Source: SHZL01 sp031362985 (GTDB taxonomy: Bacteria > Pseudomonadota > Gammaproteobacteria > Xanthomonadales > SZUA-36). From it: a DNA stretch of 64,000 bases. Position 1 is the stretch's first letter, and every line of letters begins with the position of its first letter. The notes below the pieces were generated by a model, which was given only the letters and a program-made list of their open reading frames with translations, was not told the DNA's origin and did no database searches. The stretch is from contig JANLTO010000018.1 in the NCBI GenBank assembly GCA_031362985.1, positions 1-64,000 on the forward strand, given 5' to 3'. Positions 26,489-32,887 of the stretch are shown in pieces. The position numbers and the translations under genes are program-made.

Positions 26489-26504
26489 TAGGTTCGCCCT
26501 TCGC

Positions 26505-28097
26505 TCACTTAAGTCCATGCATGCCGCGACGCAGCAGTGGAGACATCATCAGGAACAATAGCCCACATCCAAGCCCAATCCAGAAAAGCAGGCCAAAGAG
26601 TTCTTGGTATCCGTTCATCGCGGTCGCAGCAGCGAATTCGGGCACATTAGAACTTGGGACGATGGACAATTTTGCCAATTGGGCAGCCAGAACCTCAGAA
26701 TACGACGTGCCTAAGAACCAGGCCCCCATCATGAGCCCCACCACGCGTGGAACGGAGAGTTGGGTGACGGCGGATAATCCAATGGGTGACAACATTAGTT
26801 CGCCGACTTCCAAAACAAAGTATGCGAGTACGAGCCACCAGAGTGATACATATCCGTTTGCTTCGGGGTGATCCATGGAATAAAAAAGTATCCAAAAAGA
26901 AAGGCCGGCTACAAGAATCCCAAGACCAGTCTTGAGCGGTTTCCCCGGATTTAAACCCAGCGTTTCCAGTCGAGGCCATAGCCAGGCAAACAAGGGAGAG
27001 AGCATCAGAATAAACAGTGCGCCAAGTGCAGAAAGCTGCGAAGCACTCCACTCAACGCCGAATGCTTGCCGATTCATGAGACGATCGGAAAACAGAATCC
27101 AGGATCCGTAAGTCTGTTCATACAGTGTGAAGAAAACCAGGCCGCCAGTGATCAACACAAGCAGCACGAGCATTCTGTGTTTTTCAATACGATTACAATG
27201 CCTTAGCATGAACCAGAATACGCCGCTCAACAGGCAAATGGTTACGGTATGCATGACAAGCACCACGGGGCTCATGGCCGGTAGCCAGGATGTCAGGACC
27301 AACATTACGGAATTTGCTTGCACCAGCCCCCAAATCACAAAAATGGCGGCAACAGCACACAAATAAATCATGGTTTCAAAACGAATGCCCCAAAAAAGCG
27401 TTTGCTTGAGTTTGTCAGGGTTTCTGGGCTCGGCCCTTCCGTGGAAATATTTTTCACCGTAGATGAAATTAATCAAACCTGCTGTCATCCCGATTCCTGC
27501 GAGGCCAAATCCATATTTCCAACCGTAGGTTTCGCCCAACCAGCCACACAGCAGGGGGGCGATAAACGCACCCAGGTTTATTCCGGCGTAAAAGATTGTA
27601 AAGCCGGAATCGCGACGAGGATCATTATCCGGGTAAAGGCGCCCGACGATCGAGGAAATATTTGGCTTGAGGAAACCAACTCCCGCTATGATCAGGGCCA
27701 GTGAGAAATAGAAAAACTGCAATGCGTGGTAGTCTCGGACCGGTTGGCCATCGATTATGACCGCTTGACTTCCTTCGAAAGCCATTCCGAAATGCCCCAA
27801 GCATAACAAGATGCCCCCAAATACTACTGACTTTCGCATGCCTAGCCAGCGATCCGCCACCAAACCGCCCAGGACCGGAACCGCATACACCAGGCCACCG
27901 TAGGCCCCTATCAGGTTGTATCCATCTGCGTCAGAAAACAGGTGGTATTTGACAAGATAAAGCAGAAGCAATGCCTTCATCCCATAGAAGGAAAAACGTT
28001 CCCACATCTCAGTTAGAAAGCAAACATATAGACCCTTTGGATGCCCCAGAAACTCGTCTTTCGTGGCAGCGAATTCTTTCATCTGGTCCTTGCTCAT
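26505..28097 (-). CDS. POT-family proton-dependent peptide transporter
   Basis: This is a 530-residue major-facilitator protein of the proton-coupled oligopeptide group, which imports di- and tripeptides. The diagnostic motif EMWERFSFYGMKALLLLYL is near residues 30-48. VGFLKPNISSIVGRLY and SGFTIFYAGINLGAFIAPL follow, and about 14 hydrophobic segments are visible. It begins GHPKGLYVCFLTE, typical of Dtp/YjdL-like members. Nearby peptidases could use its substrates, but no operon links them. Confidence 0.93.
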   Translation of the reverse strand: MSKDQMKEFAATKDEFLGHPKGLYVCFLTEMWERFSFYGMKALLLLYLVKYHLFSDADGYNLIGAYGGLVYAVPVLGGLVADRWLGMRKSVVFGGILLCLGHFGMAFEGSQAVIIDGQPVRDYHALQFFYFSLALIIAGVGFLKPNISSIVGRLYPDNDPRRDSGFTIFYAGINLGAFIAPLLCGWLGETYGWKYGFGLAGIGMTAGLINFIYGEKYFHGRAEPRNPDKLKQTLFWGIRFETMIYLCAVAAIFVIWGLVQANSVMLVLTSWLPAMSPVVLVMHTVTICLLSGVFWFMLRHCNRIEKHRMLVLLVLITGGLVFFTLYEQTYGSWILFSDRLMNRQAFGVEWSASQLSALGALFILMLSPLFAWLWPRLETLGLNPGKPLKTGLGILVAGLSFWILFYSMDHPEANGYVSLWWLVLAYFVLEVGELMLSPIGLSAVTQLSVPRVVGLMMGAWFLGTSYSEVLAAQLAKLSIVPSSNVPEFAAATAMNGYQELFGLLFWIGLGCGLLFLMMSPLLRRGMHGLK

Positions 28098-28413
28098 GAA
28101 ATGGCCTTGTCCTGGTCTACTCTGAGGCTCTCAGAATCAGTTTATTTTGTCATGCAGTCAATTGATTTTAGTAAGCCTAGCGGAGTGAATAGGGCGGATC
28201 GATAAGTTTTAGGAAACTCTGTTTCATTTAGAGTTTCCCCGGTATAGAAATGTGCCGCCCTTTTCGATGATTGTAAATCATTGAAAATGAGCCCAAACAA
28301 AAATCATGCTTTTTGTTTGGCATGCTCTGATCACTCATGGTGAATTATTCAGAGCTTCCCTTTTTGTGAAATAAAGCAGGTAAACTTCGGCCACTGTTTC
28401 GATTGCATTGGCC
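28098..28413. other. Divergent intergenic region with three inverted repeats
   Basis: This region lies between the POT gene (minus) and the SDR gene (plus). It holds three hairpin-forming sequences in a row: GGAAACTCT/AGAGTTTCC at 28212-28238, ATGATT/AATCAT near 28266-28280, and an 11-bp perfect stem CCAAACAAAAA/TTTTTGTTTGG at 28293-28320. None has a following T-run. They may be operators or 5'-leader structures. No gene is seen. Confidence 0.6.
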
Positions 28414-29142
28414 ATGATTAAACCTGCTGAAAACAAGGTTGTGATAATTACAGGTGCGGCAGGGACGTTGGGCTCTGAGCTGGCAATGCAGTGCGCCAAG
28501 TCAGGTTGGATCACGATACTGTTGGACAGCAATCGCCGAGGCCTGGAACATCTTTATGACCGAATCCTTCAAATGACGCGGCTGGAATCACCGCTGATAG
28601 TGCAGGATATGCGTTCCCTGGATCCACAAGTCTGCCAAGAAATTGTGAGCGCGCTTGAACAGGGTCCGAACAGGCTTGATGCGCTCATTCACTGCGCGAC
28701 CAGCTTTGAAGGTTTACAACCATTGGACCAAATCCAGCCAGAGCAATGGTTGCAGCAAATGCAAATTAACATTAATGGACCCTGGCTACTCACTGTTTCC
28801 TGTTTGCCACTTCTGCGGTTGGCGCCACAGGCGAGTATTTATTTTCTTTCTGAAGACCTGGAGAAACTCCGGGGGGCCTACTGGGGTGCATATGGAGTAG
28901 GAAAGCACGGAGTCCATGTGCTGGCCAGTCAACTTGCTGCAGAACTGAGCAATACATCCATCCAGGTTCTCTCCCTAAACCCGGGTCCTATGAGGTCCGG
29001 GTTGCGCGCCCGAGCGTACCACACAGAGTCCCCCAATCTTGCTGGGGACCCGAGTATTGTTGCTGAGAAAATATTGCAGCTGCTGAGCAGAAAGGTAAGT
29101 GCCTCGTCCTGGCAGGTAAATTTGAATGAGACAGACGGTTAG
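28414..29142 (+). CDS. Short-chain dehydrogenase, YciK-like
   Basis: The product is a 242-residue SDR oxidoreductase. The cofactor motif is VIITGAAGTLGSELA near residues 10-24. The catalytic Tyr and Lys are in WGAYGVGKHGVHVLA, and NPGPMRSGLRARAYH near the end resembles the YciK subgroup. The usual catalytic Ser region reads SIYFLSED. In Pseudomonas a YciK-like gene lies near mupP; here it is about 4.5 kb away with other genes between. The substrate is unknown. Confidence 0.85.
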   Translation: MIKPAENKVVIITGAAGTLGSELAMQCAKSGWITILLDSNRRGLEHLYDRILQMTRLESPLIVQDMRSLDPQVCQEIVSALEQGPNRLDALIHCATSFEGLQPLDQIQPEQWLQQMQININGPWLLTVSCLPLLRLAPQASIYFLSEDLEKLRGAYWGAYGVGKHGVHVLASQLAAELSNTSIQVLSLNPGPMRSGLRARAYHTESPNLAGDPSIVAEKILQLLSRKVSASSWQVNLNETDG

Positions 29143-29437
29143 TAGATTGACGAACGGCTAAAACCAGGTCGACGCCATTTAGCGCCCCAGACTCCGATAA
29201 ATCTTGAAACGAATTTGCACGTCGACTTTGAGCGGGCAATGGATTAGCAGCGCTGTTTGCCCGGTTCGAAGGAGCTGTTTGCGCGTTCCAAAAATTCATG
29301 AGACTTCCATGACCAGTAAAAGTAAAAGGCTTGCAATTTTGAAGCACTTGTTTGGTTTCTATTGAGGGCGTGCAGAGTTTATTGAGTGCTGAACTTTGTT
29401 CATACTGCGTGTCTTGCAAATCAATCGGGAGCGCGTA

Positions 29438-29782
29438 ATGTCAGAAGGACTCTTTTTGAAAATCATCAAACGTGAAATTCCGGCCGATATTGTCTACGAG
29501 ACAGATCAGGTCATGGCATTTCGCGATATTAGCCCGCAGGCTCCAGTGCACATTCTCATCATCCCGAAAGAACACATCCGCACGATGGATGATATCAAGC
29601 CATCCCATGCAGAAATGCTGGGCCAATTGTTGCTTGCGGCGTCAGAAATAGCTCGAAGCGAGGGAATCAGTGAGCGCGGGTACAGAGTCGTGATGAACTG
29701 CAAGCAAGCAGGAGGGCAAATGGTATATCACATCCATTTGCATTTGCTTGGCGGCAGGCAAATGAACTGGCCGCCAGGATAA
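29438..29782 (+). CDS. hinT: HIT-family nucleotide hydrolase (HinT)
   Basis: HinT hydrolyses purine nucleoside phosphoramidates. The product of 114 residues has FLKIIKREIPADIVYE at the start, FRDISPQAPVHILIIPKEHI in the middle, and the histidine triad MVYHIHLHLLGGRQM at the end. The ATG at 29438 has GGGAG upstream and gives the normal family length. It is monocistronic. Confidence 0.94.
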   Translation: MSEGLFLKIIKREIPADIVYETDQVMAFRDISPQAPVHILIIPKEHIRTMDDIKPSHAEMLGQLLLAASEIARSEGISERGYRVVMNCKQAGGQMVYHIHLHLLGGRQMNWPPG

Positions 29783-29845
29783 TTCCATCTGGGCAGAGTC
29801 ATTAGCAACGCAGGGTTTAAATACCAGAGAATTTTTGAGCAGTCC

Positions 29846-29881
29846 CAAAAAAGGAAAAGAGCCCCTGCAATACGCAGGGGC
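29846..29881 (-). terminator. Rho-independent terminator of the repeat-protein operon
   Basis: GCCCCTGC (29861-29868) and GCAGGGGC (29874-29881) form a perfect 8-bp stem with a 5-nt loop. On the minus strand it is followed by CTCTTTTCCTTTTTT, so it terminates the repeat-protein transcript. On the plus strand no T-run follows. Confidence 0.8.
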
Positions 29882-29935
29882 CAAATTCTCGTTGGTATCG
29901 CTCAATTCATTTAAAAGTCATCCAAGACTCACCGA

Positions 29936-30805
29936 TTACTTCACCCGGAAGTCACCACCCGGGTTGGCTTTGAAACCAGCATCGAATCCACTGGAGCAAA
30001 GTCCGGTATCACCAATCACTGGGACATTGCTAAATGCCACTATTGGCCGGAAAGCTGAATCCAGAACTGTAACAGAAGCCGTCTTGCAACCCATCTCGAC
30101 TTCCATCGCCATACCTGTTCCATCAGGTAGTGTGATGGTGATCGCCTCGGTGCCTGTGCCACCCCCGGTTACCTGAACTGCGCTACCTGTGCCACCCCCG
30201 GTTACCTGAACTGCGCTGCCTGTGCCACCCCCGGTTACCTGAACGGCGCTGCCTGTGCCACCACCGGTTACGCGAACGGCGCTACCTGTGCCACCACCAG
30301 TTACCTGAACGGCGCTGCCTGTACCGCCACCGGTTACGCGAACGGCACTACCTGTGCCACCACCCGTTACCATTGTGTTTGATCCAGTGCCACCGCCAGT
30401 AACGAGAGCAGTGGAATCAGAGCCTTCGCCCGTCAATGCAATCTCAGTCAATAGTAATTCCGAATATGAACCACTTAAGGATCCAACACCCGAAAAAACG
30501 CTGCCTTCTATAATCCAAGAAACGGCAACTGTGTTGCGATTAACCACCAATTGCAATGAACCTGCCGGGTCCTGGTCGCCAGCCTGCAGTCCGCTAGAAA
30601 ATGCGACACCTGCTATCGTGCAGGCAAAAAGGAACCGTCGGATTCCTGTGCCCGATTTTCCAATGCCTGTCCCCGATCTTTCTATACCGGTACCAGATTT
30701 TTCAATTCCAGTACCCGACCTTTCAATACCGGTGCCGGATCTTTCGATGCCAGTGCCCGATTTCTCTATCCCTGTACCATCTTTTTCTATCGTCCAACGA
30801 GACAT
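29936..30805 (-). CDS. Exported repeat protein with GTGI heptads before the signal peptide
   Basis: I know no named family for this 289-residue protein. Residues 1-57 are MSRWTIEK followed by seven units of seven residues (consensus S-G-T-G-I-E-K/R, first unit DGTGI). Residues 56-75 (RRFLFACTIAGVAFSSGLQA) look like a signal peptide. Residues 76-134 are a beta-rich region; 135-222 are eight 11-residue units (VTGGGTGSAVQ type). The last part has two cysteines and ends GGDFRVK. AAGGAG seven bases before the ATG at 30805 fixes the start, so the pre-signal heptads are genuinely translated. It follows the DUF6502 gene by 120 bp and a terminator follows it. Export is inferred. Confidence 0.8.
   Translation of the reverse strand: MSRWTIEKDGTGIEKSGTGIERSGTGIERSGTGIEKSGTGIERSGTGIGKSGTGIRRFLFACTIAGVAFSSGLQAGDQDPAGSLQLVVNRNTVAVSWIIEGSVFSGVGSLSGSYSELLLTEIALTGEGSDSTALVTGGGTGSNTMVTGGGTGSAVRVTGGGTGSAVQVTGGGTGSAVRVTGGGTGSAVQVTGGGTGSAVQVTGGGTGSAVQVTGGGTGTEAITITLPDGTGMAMEVEMGCKTASVTVLDSAFRPIVAFSNVPVIGDTGLCSSGFDAGFKANPGGDFRVK
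30140..30403. repeat. Eight tandem 33-bp repeats within the repeat-protein gene
   Basis: Eight units encode VTGGGTGS plus three variable residues. The inner units are nearly identical at the DNA level, differing by only a few bases, so they look recently expanded by slippage or recombination. The end units (SNTM and TEAI variants) are diverged. Confidence 0.9.
30635..30787. repeat. Seven tandem 21-bp units encoding the GTGI heptads
   Basis: The units encode GTGI every seven residues. Codons vary freely: Thr is ACA, ACC and ACT; Ile is ATA, ATC and ATT; Ser is TCG, TCT and TCC. The peptide pattern is kept while the DNA has drifted, unlike the 33-bp array in the same gene. Confidence 0.9.
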
Positions 30806-30925
30806 AGTCTTACTCCTTCTTCTAGGTTGAGGCTCGGCCGCGGACAATTTCACTTGCCTTTGCGGTCAGCCAGGCTGCTAAACACCAACCCGTCAGGAGT
30901 TTGAGTAACTAGATCCCCCTTATAA

Positions 30926-31783
30926 TCACTCTCCCTCCTCTTCAGGTTCTTGGTCACTCCACTGGTACCAACCGATTCCCACGGTTAGTTGGCCAGGCTG
31001 CTTCTTCGGCTCCTCGAATTCTTCGAGAAGGTCTTCCCCTTGTTTAATCTGTCTATCCAACAGTTCTCTAGCACGATTTCTGAACTCCGGATACTTATCT
31101 GGCGCCAACCTATACGTCCAACGCCCCTGCTGAGGGACTCGAGACTCCACTGGTGCGAGCATGTTATGAATTACGGCGCTTAGCACTCTAGAGGCTTCAA
31201 TAAACCCAACTTCGGTTTGTTTCGCTCTGTCGTCTGAAATAGGAGAATAAATCATCGAAACCAACCTTACTCTTTCAACATCGCCCGGGATCAATTCGAT
31301 GTTCCCCGAATCCAAAAGTCTGTCAATAACCGTCTTGACCGTAATATTTCTACCGATTGATCGTAAGACTAAGCCCTGAAAGCTGCGACCCTTTCCCCCG
31401 ATTGGTAACGCCCCAGGTGTGCCGTCTTTTGGATTCTGAAAATAGGGATCACTGGTCCACATGTCGATTAATGTGTTCTCTGGATTTGCACTTTGATTCT
31501 GGATTGTTGATTCAAGATTTTGGTCCATCACTTGTGTGACGATTCGAGTGTCCAGGCCAGTCATAAGTGCAAGCGCGCTTTTGGTCGGCTTGGACCCCTC
31601 ACGGATCAGTTTCTTTTCGGCCTCATCGACGTAGATGGCCTTTAAAATGTCCACGAGCGCGGGGAGGGAAACGCTGCCAATGACAAGACGCACAACCTTG
31701 CGGAAGACCCGGCTAAGGAAATAGGCTAATGTCTTTGTATCGTCAGGTAGACGAACTAGGTCTTGCATGGCAATAGCTGGCAT
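30926..31783 (-). CDS. DUF6502-family protein
   Basis: The product is a 285-residue protein of a family without known function. Recognisable blocks are KPTKSALALMTGLDTRIVTQV (possible winged-helix recognition region, about 65-85), LIDMWTSDPYFQNPKDGTPGALPIGGKGRSF (about 105-135), and AVIHNMLAP further on. The C terminus is acidic (EEFEEP, EPEEEGE). CAGGAG eight bases before the ATG at 31783 supports the start. The helical N terminus suggests DNA binding, which is inference. It probably shares a transcript with the repeat protein. Confidence 0.7.
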   Translation of the reverse strand: MPAIAMQDLVRLPDDTKTLAYFLSRVFRKVVRLVIGSVSLPALVDILKAIYVDEAEKKLIREGSKPTKSALALMTGLDTRIVTQVMDQNLESTIQNQSANPENTLIDMWTSDPYFQNPKDGTPGALPIGGKGRSFQGLVLRSIGRNITVKTVIDRLLDSGNIELIPGDVERVRLVSMIYSPISDDRAKQTEVGFIEASRVLSAVIHNMLAPVESRVPQQGRWTYRLAPDKYPEFRNRARELLDRQIKQGEDLLEEFEEPKKQPGQLTVGIGWYQWSDQEPEEEGE

Positions 31784-31844
31784 TTTTCAGTCTCCTGAAA
31801 ATCCCCTTCCTCTAAGGTTTTGAAATCCCTGTCGTGAAAAGAAT

Positions 31845-31864
31845 CTGTTCGTGTCCTCGAACAG
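31845..31864 (-). promoter_or_regulatory. Leader hairpin ahead of the DUF6502 gene
   Basis: CTGTTCG and CGAACAG form a perfect 7-bp stem with a 6-nt loop between the predicted promoter and the ribosome-binding site. It could stabilise the leader or bind a regulator. Confidence 0.4.
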
Positions 31865-31893
31865 ACCAGCTTGGAAGTGTATTCCAATGTAAC

Positions 31894-31922
31894 AGGATAG
31901 TTCTTTTATCAATAGCTTACAA
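31894..31922 (-). promoter_or_regulatory. Putative sigma70 promoter of the DUF6502/repeat-protein operon
   Basis: On the minus strand TTGTAA (31917-31922) and TATCCT (31894-31899) are separated by exactly 17 bp. The inverted repeat CAAGCCT (31920-31926) / AGGCTTG (31944-31950) overlaps the -35 box and could be an operator. Confidence 0.45.
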
Positions 31923-32175
31923 GCCTTCCTTGACTAACTATCTAGGCTTGCAGTGCCTCGGTTTTGGTTCGCGGTTTCAGCGCGCAACTTTAACCTCGCA
32001 CTGTCCGGTGCCCACGTCCTTGTAGGCACCTGCCCCAGCACCGGCTCCGCAATCGGCTTACGCACATGAACTTCCCTGTTCCGTTGGCCATCCCACCCTG
32101 GAAGCCTGTTTCCCTACATACTACCGATCACGTGTAAATTCCTGGTTCCCCTCAGAATTCACCCCTTCCAATACA

Positions 32176-32193
32176 GAAACTCAGTGGAGTTTC
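32176..32193 (-). terminator. Hairpin after the small SGTGI gene
   Basis: GAAACTC and GAGTTTC form a perfect 7-bp stem with a 4-nt loop, 23 bp past the stop codon. The following minus-strand sequence is only weakly T-rich, so efficient termination is uncertain. Confidence 0.35.
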
Positions 32194-32215
32194 CAGCGTC
32201 ATCCTTGACGACTTG

Positions 32216-32422
32216 TTAATGCACCATTCCCTCACAGCCACTCACATCGGCCAAGCGATACCACTCTGCAATCTGGATGACCTCTTGCCCAAAACCGTTT
32301 ACCCGTTGAACTGAGTCGGCCATAAAACTTAACTGAGCTTCGCAAATTCTGCTCAGCGCTTGCTGGATTCCAGTACCGGACTGTTCAATCCAAAGTGAGG
32401 ATCGACTCTCTTCCATTTCCAT
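32216..32422 (-). CDS. Small protein with an SGTGI motif
   Basis: I do not recognise this 68-residue protein. Read from the ATG at 32422 it starts MEMEESRSSLWIEQSGTGIQQ and continues with a predicted helix (ALSRICEAQLSFMADSVQRV). The W-I-E-Q-S-G-T-G-I-Q-Q string matches the N terminus of the repeat protein 1.4 kb downstream (W-T-I-E-K-D-G-T-G-I-E-K). A longer reading to 32545 is possible but would begin at or before the predicted transcript start. There is no strong ribosome-binding site for either, so the call is tentative. Confidence 0.45.
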   Translation of the reverse strand: MEMEESRSSLWIEQSGTGIQQALSRICEAQLSFMADSVQRVNGFGQEVIQIAEWYRLADVSGCEGMVH

Positions 32423-32552
32423 TTCCAATACGGATACTGCTCTTGCGCCGATACCAAGTTGCCGATCTGTCCACAAAACTGCTTGGTCTCGGTCTTCAGC
32501 AGTGAGAACCAAGGCGCCTGTTGAGTGATGTAATGAGAAGTACATGGGTTGG

Positions 32553-32581
32553 AGAATACACGTATTAGCCGTGTTTGTCTA
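32553..32581 (-). promoter_or_regulatory. Putative minus-strand promoter for the SGTGI gene
   Basis: On the minus strand TAGACA (32576-32581) and TATTCT (32553-32558) are 17 bp apart. The -35 box lies inside the 16-bp iteron array. It would direct transcription into the small gene at 32422. Confidence 0.4.
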
Positions 32582-32640
32582 TAGCCATTTATGTGTTTAG
32601 AGGAATTTGTGTTTAGCCACTTGCGTCTATAGCCAAACAT
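32561..32640. repeat. Tandem 16-bp iterons
   Basis: Four clear units begin at 32577, 32593, 32609 and 32625 with consensus GTSTWTAGCCA plus five looser bases, and a weaker unit begins at 32561. The period is exactly 16 bp, so it is not codon-driven. A partial sixth unit (GGCTATA) starts at 32641. The array lies between and overlaps two divergent promoter-like sequences, as operator arrays do. Confidence 0.65.
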
Positions 32641-32649
32641 GGCTATACT
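32621..32649 (+). promoter_or_regulatory. Putative plus-strand promoter of a short transcript
   Basis: TTGCGT (32621-32626) and TATACT (32644-32649) are 17 bp apart, with a good -10 and a moderate -35. It overlaps the last iterons and points toward the terminator at 32759-32801. Confidence 0.45.
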
Positions 32650-32656
32650 TCTTTCC

Positions 32657-32801
32657 AACAAGAATGGAAAAAGCAAGGAATGCTTATTCCAGCGCAGAAG
32701 GAACTGCTGATTCTTGGGATGCATGGATGCACTTTGCGGGTGGCGAGACGTCCGCAGGACGGCCAGGAATAACACGGATGATGTTCCTGGCCGTTTTTTT
32801 T
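32657..32801 (+). ncRNA. Candidate small RNA of about 145 nt
   Basis: A promoter-like pair, a short stretch without a good gene, and a strong intrinsic terminator define a unit on the plus strand. It includes a second small hairpin (CGTCC/GGACG near 32749-32761). A frame of 51 codons starts at the ATG 32664, but it has no ribosome-binding site and runs through the terminator. It matches no RNA family I know. Confidence 0.35.
32759..32801 (+). terminator. Strong Rho-independent terminator
   Basis: ACGGCCAGGAA (32759-32769) and TTCCTGGCCGT (32784-32794) form a perfect 11-bp stem followed by eight T. The orientation is plus strand; the asnS gene beyond it runs on the minus strand, so it does not terminate asnS. 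Confidence 0.88.
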
Positions 32802-32887
32802 GTGCGCGAGAAATTATGAGAGCGCCAACAACCAGGCCGCAAGGGCCGCGGCTTTTGGTTGCGCAGAAGCAAATAAAAAGCCAACCC

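Larger units (their letters stand above)
31784..32215 (-). other. Leader and intergenic region upstream of the DUF6502 gene
   Basis: About 430 bp without a gene. On the minus strand it holds a promoter-like pair (31894-31922), an inverted repeat beside it (31920-31950), a leader hairpin CTGTTCG/CGAACAG (31845-31864), and near the far end the hairpin GAAACTC/GAGTTTC (32176-32193) just downstream of the small SGTGI gene. Confidence 0.55.

Noticed and set aside
30140..30403. CRISPR array
   Set aside because: The 33-bp units are contiguous without spacers and are in frame with a protein; no cas genes are present.
30354..30830. 158-codon frame on the plus strand opposite the repeat protein
   Set aside because: It is the mirror of the repeat arrays. 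The minus strand has a proper ribosome-binding site, a signal peptide and a matching terminator.
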